A stretch of DNA of 11,804 bases from the NCBI GenBank assembly GCA_910589135.1, contig CAJUSL010000011.1, forward strand, positions 20,834 to 32,637, given 5' to 3'. This document shows positions 6,171-11,804 of this stretch, piece by piece. The notes beneath the pieces were generated by a model. It was not told where the DNA came from and did not search any database. It worked only from the letters and a program-made list of their open reading frames with translations. The position numbers were made by a program, and so were the translations under genes. This DNA is from an uncultured Eggerthellaceae bacterium (GTDB lineage Bacteria; Actinomycetota; Coriobacteriia; Coriobacteriales; Eggerthellaceae). Within the stretch, counting starts at the first letter, position 1. Each line of letters opens with the position of its first letter.

Positions 6171-8165
6171 ATGGACGTCATCGGACCCAACGCCAGCGCC
6201 TCCGCGGAGGCGCTGGCGGAAGAGACGCAGGCCGAGAAGCTCGCGCGCATCAAGCGCGAGCTCGGCGAGGTGCCCACGCTGCCGGGGGTCTACCTCTGGA
6301 AGGACGCCGCCGGCGAGGTCATCTACATCGGCAAGGCCAAGCAGCTCCGCGCGCGCATGCGCCAGTACGTCAACTTCCAGGACGACCGCGCCAAGATCCC
6401 GCTGCTCGTCGAGAAGATCGACTCGTTCGAGTACATCGTCGTGGACAACGAGCACGAGTCGCTCGTGCTGGAGAAGAACCTCATCAACCAGTACTCGCCG
6501 TTCTACAACGCCGACTTCAAGGACGACAAGAGCTACCCGTTCATCGCCGTCACGGAAGGCGACGTGTTCCCGGCCATCAAGTACACGCGCGAGCGCCACA
6601 AGGCCAAGACGCGCTACTTCGGGCCCTTCACCGACTCCCGCGCGGCGCGCCGCCTAATCGACATCGCGCGCAAGGTGGTCCCCATGTGCTCGGCGTCGTG
6701 CGCCACCTGGCGCGAGATGAACCGCAGGCTCGAAGGCGGCGCAGGCGTCGAGGACGCCACGCGCGCGAACCCCTGCTTCGACGCGCACGTGGGGCTCGGG
6801 CCGGGCGCGTGCTGCGGCCGCGTCACGCCCGAGGAGTACCTGTGCAACGTGCGCCGGATCGAACAGTTCCTCTCGGGGCGTCACAAGGAGTTCCTCGACT
6901 CCCTTGGGGAGGAGATGTCCGAGGCCGCGTGCGCGCTCGAGTTCGAGAAGGCCGCGCGCCTGAAGTTGCAGATCGACACCATCAACTCGCTGGGCGACAG
7001 GCAGCACGCGGTCAGCTCGCACGACCTGAACGCCGACGTGGTGGGCTTCTTCCGCGAGGAGACGGTGGCCGGCGTGCACGTCTTCGTCATCCGCGAGGGA
7101 CGCATCATCATCTCCAACGAGTTCGTGCTGAACAAGGGAACCGACGTGCCGGACGAGGACCTGCTGCACAACTTCCTGCTGCGCTACTACGACGCCACCA
7201 CGTCCATCCCCCACGAGGTGATCGTGCGGGAGCTTCCCGAGGACGTCGACGCCATGCAGGAGTGGCTGGCGGAAAAGCTCGCCTCGCCGCACGGTGCGAA
7301 GGTGCGCTTCACGAAGCCCCGGCGCGCCGAGAAGGCGAACCTGCTCGACATGGCGGAGAACAACGCGCGCCACACGCTGAACCGCTACAAGGTGCGCACC
7401 AACTACACCGACAAGCGCCTGAACGACGCCCTGCTCCAGCTGGAGAGCGCGCTTGCGCTGGAAGCGCCGCCCAAGCGCATCGAATGCTTCGACATCTCCA
7501 CGCTGCATGGGTCCTACACCGTGGCGTCCATGGTGGTGTTCACGGGCGGCAAGCCCGACAAGAACCAGTACCGCCGGTTCAAGATACGCGCCGAGCTGGA
7601 CGAGGCGAACGACTTCCTCAGCATGCAGGAGGTCATGCGCCGCCGCTACCGGCCCGAGCGCCTGGAGGACGAGCGGTTCGGCAGCAGGCCCGACCTGATC
7701 ATCCTGGACGGCGGCAGGCCTCAGCTCACGGCCGCGCTCGCGATGTTCGAGGAGATGGGCATCGACGACATCCCCATGGTGGGCCTCGCGAAGCGCGACG
7801 AGGAGCTGTTCGTGCCCTGGCAGGACTCGGGCCCGGTGGTGCTGCCGGGCGGCTCGGCGTCGCTCTATCTGGTCAAGCAGGTGCGCGACGAGGCGCATCG
7901 CTTCGCCATCGCGTTCCACCGCGAGCTGCGGGGCAAGGGGATGACGGCCTCGGTGCTCGACGACGTGACGGGCGTCGGGCCGGTGCGGAAGAAGGCGCTG
8001 CTCAAGCACTTCAAGTCCATGCGGAACCTGAAGGCGGCCACGCTCGAGGACATCAAGGGGTCGGGCGTTCTGCCCGACGAGGTGGCCGAGGAGCTGTTCC
8101 TCGTGATGCAGCAGTATAATGAACGGCTCAACAAGGACGGGGGCGCAGAGGATGACCGAGACTGA
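6171..8165 (+). CDS. uvrC: UvrABC excinuclease subunit C
   Basis: UvrC makes both incisions around a lesion marked by UvrA and UvrB. This 664-aa protein has the whole domain chain. The GIY-YIG nuclease is at about 38-120, with PGVY (38-41), YIGKA (52-56), Arg62 and the acidic segment NEHESLVLEKN (93-103). A Cys-rich segment is at 173-215 and a UVR motif that contacts UvrB at about 244-276 (LEFEKAARLKLQID). The RNase H-like 5' nuclease has Asp441 in ECFDIS, Asp513 in ILDGGRPQL and His576 in DEAHRFAI. Tandem helix-hairpin-helix motifs start near 594 (LDDVTGVGPVRKKALLKHF). The ATG follows the previous TAG with no gap and has no good SD, so translation probably depends on coupling. The N-terminus before GVY is about 38 residues, longer than in E. 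coli. No ATG lies between, and the only other in-frame candidates, a CTG at 6213 and a GTG near 6270, are poor. A perfect palindrome covers codons 7-16. The Cys set differs from the E. coli pattern. Confidence 0.97.
   Translation: MDVIGPNASASAEALAEETQAEKLARIKRELGEVPTLPGVYLWKDAAGEVIYIGKAKQLRARMRQYVNFQDDRAKIPLLVEKIDSFEYIVVDNEHESLVLEKNLINQYSPFYNADFKDDKSYPFIAVTEGDVFPAIKYTRERHKAKTRYFGPFTDSRAARRLIDIARKVVPMCSASCATWREMNRRLEGGAGVEDATRANPCFDAHVGLGPGACCGRVTPEEYLCNVRRIEQFLSGRHKEFLDSLGEEMSEAACALEFEKAARLKLQIDTINSLGDRQHAVSSHDLNADVVGFFREETVAGVHVFVIREGRIIISNEFVLNKGTDVPDEDLLHNFLLRYYDATTSIPHEVIVRELPEDVDAMQEWLAEKLASPHGAKVRFTKPRRAEKANLLDMAENNARHTLNRYKVRTNYTDKRLNDALLQLESALALEAPPKRIECFDISTLHGSYTVASMVVFTGGKPDKNQYRRFKIRAELDEANDFLSMQEVMRRRYRPERLEDERFGSRPDLIILDGGRPQLTAALAMFEEMGIDDIPMVGLAKRDEELFVPWQDSGPVVLPGGSASLYLVKQVRDEAHRFAIAFHRELRGKGMTASVLDDVTGVGPVRKKALLKHFKSMRNLKAATLEDIKGSGVLPDEVAEELFLVMQQYNERLNKDGGAEDDRD
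6191..6218. repeat. Perfect 28-bp palindrome at the start of uvrC
   Basis: The 14-nt arm CGCCAGCGCCTCCG is followed at once by its exact reverse complement, centred on CCGCGG between 6204 and 6205. The flanks (A at 6190, G at 6219) break the symmetry. In RNA it can fold as a 12-bp GC-rich stem with a CGCG loop, beginning 20 nt after the uvrC start. It encodes the Ala/Ser-rich residues 8-16. No T-run follows, so it is not an intrinsic terminator. It could be a protein-binding site or an RNA structure. Its function is unknown. Confidence 0.8.
8115..8120 (+). promoter_or_regulatory. Consensus -10 hexamer, possible internal promoter for rapZ
   Basis: TATAAT occurs as the in-frame uvrC codons 649-650 (Tyr-Asn), where this genome normally uses TAC and AAC. 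Transcription would start near 8127 and give a leader of about 25 nt before the rapZ ATG at 8152, holding GGGGG 8 nt before that ATG. The -35 side is weak: GCTGTT or CTGTTC around 8093-8099. It remains a candidate only. Confidence 0.35.
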
Positions 8166-9108
8166 CAACGCGATGTGCGCGGACAACATGCCCGACACGG
8201 TGGTGGTGACCGGGATGAGCGGCGCGGGCCGCACGGAGGCCATGCACGTCTTCGAGGACATGGGCTACTTCTGCGTCGACAACATTCCGTCGAGCCTGAT
8301 CGTCGACATGGTCGAGCTGAACGGGCGCGCCGGCGAAGGCGGCGAGCGCAAGAAGCTCGCGATGGTGTGCGACGCGCGCAACGGCGAGTACTTCGGCTCG
8401 CTCATGGACGCGCTTGCCGCGCTGCGCGACGAGGGCGTCGACGCCACGGTGGTCTTCCTCGACGCCGACGACGGCAAACTCGTGTCGCGCTACAAGTCCA
8501 GCCGCCGCCGGCACCCGCTGTGCGTGGAGGGCGCCACCATAGCGCAGGGCATCCAGCGCGAGCGCACCATGCTCATGGACATCCGCGACGCGGCCGACTA
8601 CGTGGTCGACACCACCGACATGATGCCCCAGGAGCTGCGCAACCGCCTGCGCTCCATCTTCGACTCGGGCGGCGAGCGCAAGGGGCTGGCCGTCACCGTC
8701 TACTCGTTCGGCTTCAAGCACGGCGCTCCCGCCGACGCCGATTTGGTGATCGACGTTCGCTTCCTGCCGAACCCCTACTACAACCCCGATTTGCGCGACC
8801 TGACGGGGCTCGACGCTCCGGTGCGCGACTTCGTGATGTTCCGCGACGAGACAATCGAGTTCAAGAAGCGCTGGCATGCGTTGTTGGATGTGGTCATGCC
8901 CGGATACGTCTCCGAGGGCAAGCAGCAGCTGGCCATCGGCGTGGGATGCACGGGCGGCCAGCACCGAAGCGTCGCGCTCGCCGAGTCCACGGGCGACTAC
9001 CTGAAGTCGAAGGGCTACCGCGTGTCGGTGGCGCACCGCGACCTCAGCCTGGCCAAGCGCAAGAGCGCCGACATCGACGACGAGTCCCCGGACGTGCACG
9101 CCGGCTAG
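8152..9108 (+). CDS. rapZ: RapZ-family nucleotide- and RNA-binding regulator
   Basis: This 318-aa protein belongs to the RapZ/YvcJ family. In E. coli RapZ guides small RNAs controlling glucosamine-6-phosphate synthase; actinobacterial members are less well characterised. The Walker A is GMSGAGRT at 21-28. Arg instead of Lys in this loop is normal for actinobacterial members. FEDMGYFCVDNIPSSL follows, then the Walker B-like VVFLDADDGKLVSRYK, then DVRFLPNPYY near 201. The conserved C-terminal signature GCTGGQHRSV is at 265-274. I chose ATG 8152, which overlaps uvrC by 14 bp and has GGGGG at 8139-8143. Other Mets at 8119, 8173 and 8188 are possible; homology begins only near residue 14, so the extreme N-terminus is uncertain. 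Its place between uvrC and yvcK matches the standard actinobacterial order. The role in this organism is inferred: nucleotide-dependent regulation linked to cell-wall precursor supply. Confidence 0.93.
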   Translation: MTETDNAMCADNMPDTVVVTGMSGAGRTEAMHVFEDMGYFCVDNIPSSLIVDMVELNGRAGEGGERKKLAMVCDARNGEYFGSLMDALAALRDEGVDATVVFLDADDGKLVSRYKSSRRRHPLCVEGATIAQGIQRERTMLMDIRDAADYVVDTTDMMPQELRNRLRSIFDSGGERKGLAVTVYSFGFKHGAPADADLVIDVRFLPNPYYNPDLRDLTGLDAPVRDFVMFRDETIEFKKRWHALLDVVMPGYVSEGKQQLAIGVGCTGGQHRSVALAESTGDYLKSKGYRVSVAHRDLSLAKRKSADIDDESPDVHAG

Positions 9109-9132
9109 CGGCGCGCCCGACAGGAACCACCC

Positions 9133-10281
9133 ATGGCAAGCAGCACGCCCTTCCGCATCGACCCGTCCATGACGTCGGCCTTCAAGGCGCTCGACGACGC
9201 CGTCCTTGCGGAATCGGTCGAGTCGCTGGCCGACCAGCAGATGTCGGCCGTCGTCATCGGCGGCGGGACCGGCGCGCCCGTCTCCATCCGCTCGCTGCTC
9301 TCGCTCGGCATCGAGACGAGCGCCGTGGTCGCGATGGCCGACGACGGCGGCTCCACCGGCCTTCTGCGCGAGGCCGCCGACGTGACGCCGCCCGGCGACG
9401 TGCGCAAGTGCATCGCGGCGTTCGCCGACGACCCCTACGACCCGCTCGTGAAGGCGTTCAAGTACCGGCTCGAGATCGCCGACGGGCATGCGCTGGGAAA
9501 CCTCATGCTCGCCGCGCTCGAAGACGCCAGCGGCTCGTTCGTGAAGGCCATCGAGATATGCGAGACGCTCCTGCGCGCGCAGGGGCACGTCTACCCGTCC
9601 ACGCTCGACCACGTCACGCTCTGCGCGGAGACGAGGGACGGCCAAGTGCTCGACGGGCAGGCCGTTGCGTGCCATTCGGCCACCGCGCTGCAGCGCGTGG
9701 CGCTGCGAAGCGAGGCGGGGGCGTCCCACATATCGGCCAACAAGGCCGCCATCCGCGCCATCCTCGACGCCGACCTCGTCGTGCTGGGACCCGGCTCGCT
9801 GTTCACGTCCATCATCCCCAACATCCTCGTGCCCGGCATCCTGGAGGCCATCCGGCAGTCCGAGGCGGCGGTGCTGTTCGTGTGCTCGCTTGCCGACGCG
9901 CAGGGGGAGACGTGGGGGCTGTCGGCGCGCGAGCACTACCAGGCGCTGGTCGACCACGGCATGGGCGGCCTCATCGACTTCATGCTGGTGCACACGCCGG
10001 TGCCGCTGCGCGCGGAAAGCCCCGGCATGGACAGCTTCATCGCGGCGTCCGGCGACGAGGGGGCCAACGCCTCCACGGCCGACCTCGAGGACCTGCAGCT
10101 CTCCGGCAGCGTGCGCCCGGTGCGCGTCCACTACCAGGACGTGCAGGCCATCCAGTCCGAGGGCACGGTCGTGCTGGCGCGAAACCTCGCCGATGCCGAG
10201 CATCCCACCTGGCATTCCCCGGCGGCGCTGCGCGAGGCGGTCCTGCAGGTCATGAAGCTGGCCCGCGCGCGGAGGCCCTGA
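9133..10281 (+). CDS. yvcK: YvcK/CofD-like regulatory protein
   Basis: This 382-aa protein is the YvcK (GlmR) homologue. The family resembles the CofD transferase fold, and YvcK binds UDP-N-acetylglucosamine and adjusts carbon flow toward the cell wall in Bacillus and relatives. Visible signatures are VVIGGGTGAPV (40-50), ADDGGSTGLLR (69-79), PPGDVRKC (86-93), GHALGNLMLAAL, SHISANKAAI and LGPGSLFTSIIPNILVPGI. The first 37 residues precede the usual family start and are not recognised. The start at 9133 is supported by ACAGGAA 7 nt upstream. The later in-frame ATGs at 9169 and 9241 lack a comparable SD. It follows rapZ by 24 bp and is followed by whiA after 4 bp, so the three are almost surely co-transcribed. 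The family call is secure; the effector and target here are inferred. Confidence 0.93.
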   Translation: MASSTPFRIDPSMTSAFKALDDAVLAESVESLADQQMSAVVIGGGTGAPVSIRSLLSLGIETSAVVAMADDGGSTGLLREAADVTPPGDVRKCIAAFADDPYDPLVKAFKYRLEIADGHALGNLMLAALEDASGSFVKAIEICETLLRAQGHVYPSTLDHVTLCAETRDGQVLDGQAVACHSATALQRVALRSEAGASHISANKAAIRAILDADLVVLGPGSLFTSIIPNILVPGILEAIRQSEAAVLFVCSLADAQGETWGLSAREHYQALVDHGMGGLIDFMLVHTPVPLRAESPGMDSFIAASGDEGANASTADLEDLQLSGSVRPVRVHYQDVQAIQSEGTVVLARNLADAEHPTWHSPAALREAVLQVMKLARARRP

Positions 10282-10285
10282 CGCC

Positions 10286-11212
10286 ATGTCGTTCACCGCG
10301 GACGTCAAGGACGAGCTGGCGCGCGTCGAGCCCACGTGCCGCCACTGCGAGAAGGCCACCCTCGCCGCGCTCGTGCGCATCGAAGGCACGCTGTTCGTCA
10401 GCGGGCCGGGGAAGTACCGCGTCGAGGTCGCCACCGATTCCGCGTCGGTCGGCAGGCTCGTCATCAGGCTGCTGCACGGCATCTACAGCCTGAAGACCGA
10501 GCTGGTCGTGCGCCGCTCGGTGCTGCACAAGACCCCGAACTACCTCATCGAGGTGCCGGCGCAGAAGAACCTGGGCGCGGCGCTCGTGGACATGGGCGTC
10601 ATCCTTCCCGAAGGCGGCCTGAACATGGGCATCGACGCCGACCTCGTCAGGAAGCAGTGCTGCGGGGCCGCCTACCTGCGCGGGGCTTTCCTGGGGTCGG
10701 GCTTCATCTCCAGCCCCAAGAGCGACTTCCACTTCGAGATAACCGTGGAAAGCGAGGAGCTCGCCCAGGGCATCGTGGAGCTCATGGCGGGCAAGGGCAT
10801 CGGCGCGAAGGTGATGCACCGCCGCAACTCCTACATGGTCTACCTCAAGAGCGGCGACGCGATCCTCGAGTTCCTCGCCTTCGTCGAGGCGCACAAGAGC
10901 GCCATCGAGCTGGAGGAGGAGCGCGTCGTCAAGTCGGTGCGCAACGACGTCAACCGCATGATCAACGCCGAGCTCGCCAACGAGCAGAAGGCCACCAAGG
11001 CCGCCCTCTCGCAGCTGCTCACCATCCGCCAGGTGCTCGAGGCCAACGAGTTCGAGTCGCTGCCGCCGGCGCTGCAGGACTTCATACGCCTGCGCGTGTC
11101 CAACCCGGGGGTGTCCTTGAAGGAGCTGGGCGAGCGCGCAAACCCGCCCCTCTCGAAGTCGGCCGTCAACCACCGCCTGCGCAGGCTTGAAGCCCTTGCG
11201 AAGGAGGTCTAG
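10286..11212 (+). CDS. whiA: WhiA, DNA-binding regulator of division and development
   Basis: This 308-aa protein is a full-length WhiA. It starts SFTADVKDEL with Cys18 and Cys21 in PTCRHC. The middle holds the LAGLIDADG homing-endonuclease-like fold, seen as QCCGAAYLRGAFLGSGFI around 124-141; WhiA proteins are known to lack nuclease activity. The C-terminal half has SVRNDVNRMINAELANEQKA, and the helix-turn-helix region LSKSAVNHRLRRLEAL lies near the end. In Streptomyces WhiA acts with WhiB on sporulation septation. In firmicutes it affects division and chromosome organisation. An SD GGAGG at 10271-10275 lies 10 nt before the ATG and inside the yvcK end. No convincing intrinsic terminator follows the stop, so transcripts may run into the gap leader. 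Confidence 0.95.
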   Translation: MSFTADVKDELARVEPTCRHCEKATLAALVRIEGTLFVSGPGKYRVEVATDSASVGRLVIRLLHGIYSLKTELVVRRSVLHKTPNYLIEVPAQKNLGAALVDMGVILPEGGLNMGIDADLVRKQCCGAAYLRGAFLGSGFISSPKSDFHFEITVESEELAQGIVELMAGKGIGAKVMHRRNSYMVYLKSGDAILEFLAFVEAHKSAIELEEERVVKSVRNDVNRMINAELANEQKATKAALSQLLTIRQVLEANEFESLPPALQDFIRLRVSNPGVSLKELGERANPPLSKSAVNHRLRRLEALAKEV

Positions 11213-11241
11213 GTCTTTTGTGACGGGCAGGCTACAAGCCC

Positions 11242-11270
11242 TTGACGGAACTCAAACGCAAAACCATATG
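11242..11270 (+). promoter_or_regulatory. Candidate gap promoter
   Basis: TTGACG (11242-11247) matches five of six bases of the -35 consensus. It is 17 nt before CATATG (11265-11270), a weaker -10 with three matches. The start would be near 11277, about 40 nt before the gap ATG. The 104-bp intergenic region is clearly more AT-rich than the genes around it, which supports a promoter role. The exact -10 is uncertain because the -35 is the only strong element. I see no clear operator. Confidence 0.5.
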
Positions 11271-11302
11271 TGGTAACCTTCTCGTAGGTATCCGACCGTA
11301 AG

Positions 11303-11308
11303 AAGGAG
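11303..11308 (+). promoter_or_regulatory. Strong ribosome binding site of gap
   Basis: AAGGAG, extended as AGAAGGAG from 11301, lies 8 nt before the ATG at 11317. This is close to ideal and fits a highly expressed glycolytic gene. Confidence 0.9.
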
Positions 11309-11316
11309 TTCTTCAT

Positions 11317-11804
11317 ATGGCAATCAAAGTCGGCATCAATGGCTTCGGCCGCATCGGTCGCCTCGTGTACCGCGCGATGTTCAACGACCCCGACCTCGAA
11401 GTGGTCGCAGTCAACGACCTCGGCGACATCCCCACGATGGCGCACCTGCTCAAGTACGACTCCGTCCACAAGCGCGCCTTCGACGTCGTCGAGGTGGTCG
11501 AGGACGGCTTCGTCGCCGACGGCCAGAAGACCCTGGTGCTTTCCGAGCGCGACCCGAAGAACCTGCCCTGGGGCGAGCTCGGCGTCGACATCGTCGTGGA
11601 GTCCACCGGCCTGTTCACCGACGGCGAGAAGGCCAAGGCCCATCTCGAGGCCGGCGCGAAGAAGGTCATCATCTCCGCCCCCGGCAAGAACGTCGACAAC
11701 ACCATCGTCATGGGCGTCAACGACGACACCTACGACAAGGCCACCGACGACATCGTCTCCAACGCGTCCTGCACCACCAACTGCCTGGCCCCCTTCGCCA
11801 AGGT
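11317..11804 (+). CDS. gap: Glyceraldehyde-3-phosphate dehydrogenase (3' truncated by window edge)
   Basis: The first 162 codons of a GAPDH, normally about 335 aa, are visible; the frame is open to the right edge. GAPDH converts glyceraldehyde-3-phosphate, phosphate and NAD+ to 1,3-bisphosphoglycerate in cytoplasmic glycolysis. The N-terminal Rossmann motif INGFGRIGR spans 7-15. Asp34 in AVNDLGD is the residue that favours NAD over NADP. LLKYDSVHKR, ESTGLFTDGEKAKAHLEAGA and ISAPGKNVDNTIVMGVN follow, as in the family. The catalytic Cys152 sits in SNASCTTNCLAP. It has its own leader with a candidate promoter and a strong SD, and so may be transcribed apart from whiA. In related genomes pgk and tpi usually follow, but they are outside this window. 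Confidence 0.98.
   Translation, partial: MAIKVGINGFGRIGRLVYRAMFNDPDLEVVAVNDLGDIPTMAHLLKYDSVHKRAFDVVEVVEDGFVADGQKTLVLSERDPKNLPWGELGVDIVVESTGLFTDGEKAKAHLEAGAKKVIISAPGKNVDNTIVMGVNDDTYDKATDDIVSNASCTTNCLAPFAK

Noticed and set aside
8119..8151. Alternative rapZ start at ATG 8119
   Set aside because: It would add 11 unconserved residues inside uvrC with no SD, and the ATG itself overlaps the TATAAT element.
8214..8237. Arg instead of Lys in the RapZ Walker A loop, seen at first as a defective P-loop
   Set aside because: The SGAGR form is usual in actinobacterial RapZ homologues, so it is a lineage trait rather than a lesion.
6654..8261. 535-codon open frame on the - strand opposite uvrC
   Set aside because: Same codon-bias shadow; composition is low in recognisable motifs and it lies fully within a certain uvrC.
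8128..10482. 784-codon open frame on the - strand, opposite rapZ, yvcK and whiA
   Set aside because: Long antisense frames are expected in GC-rich DNA where third positions are G or C. Its translation is rich in Arg, His, Ala and Val with no domain, and the + strand genes are unmistakable.
8175..10493. 772-codon + strand frame running through rapZ, yvcK and into whiA
   Set aside because: The product is dominated by Arg, Ala, Gly and His repeats without any domain. It is an off-frame shadow of three firmly identified genes.
11225..11243. Possible terminator hairpin after whiA (GGCT-ACA-AGCC)
   Set aside because: The stem is only 4 bp and no T-run follows; it overlaps the candidate gap -35.

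Overview
This window comes from a high-GC bacterium, with G+C around two thirds by eye and a strong preference for G or C at third codon positions. The order uvrC-rapZ-yvcK-whiA followed by gap is the classic actinobacterial arrangement. The Walker A loop of RapZ carries the Arg found in actinobacterial homologues. Upstream lies an AddB/AddA-type helicase-nuclease pair rather than the AdnAB of mycobacteria. Together this suggests an actinomycete lineage such as Coriobacteriia (Eggerthella/Slackia-like). That placement is inference, not a database result.

Layout: all eight genes are on the + strand and almost without gaps. Bases 1-2050 hold the C-terminal 682 codons of an AddB-like nuclease subunit. 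Bases 2041-5904 encode a complete AddA-like helicase-nuclease of 1287 aa, overlapping addB by 10 bp. Bases 5901-6170 encode an unrecognised 89-aa winged-helix-like protein that overlaps addA by ATGA. Bases 6171-8165 hold uvrC, whose ATG directly abuts the previous stop. rapZ (8152-9108) overlaps uvrC by 14 bp. yvcK (9133-10281) follows after 24 bp and whiA (10286-11212) after 4 bp. A 104-bp intergenic region, the longest here, carries a candidate promoter and a strong ribosome binding site for gap, whose first 162 codons run off the right edge.

Functionally, the left half is DNA repair: AddAB for double-strand-end resection and UvrC for nucleotide excision. The centre is the conserved rapZ-yvcK-whiA regulatory set, linked in other bacteria to cell-wall precursor control, nucleotide/RNA binding and division or development. 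The right edge starts glycolysis. The tight overlaps suggest one long transcript from addB to whiA with possible internal promoters: a consensus TATAAT near the end of uvrC, and an AT-richer patch at the end of addA. No stretch over 300 bases lacks a gene. I saw no tRNA, rRNA, CRISPR array, insertion sequence or phage gene.

The window is largely core genome. The points most worth a second look are a perfect 28-bp palindrome just after the uvrC start, the small winged-helix-like gene next to it, the unusual cysteine set in UvrC, and the AT-shifted tail of addA.
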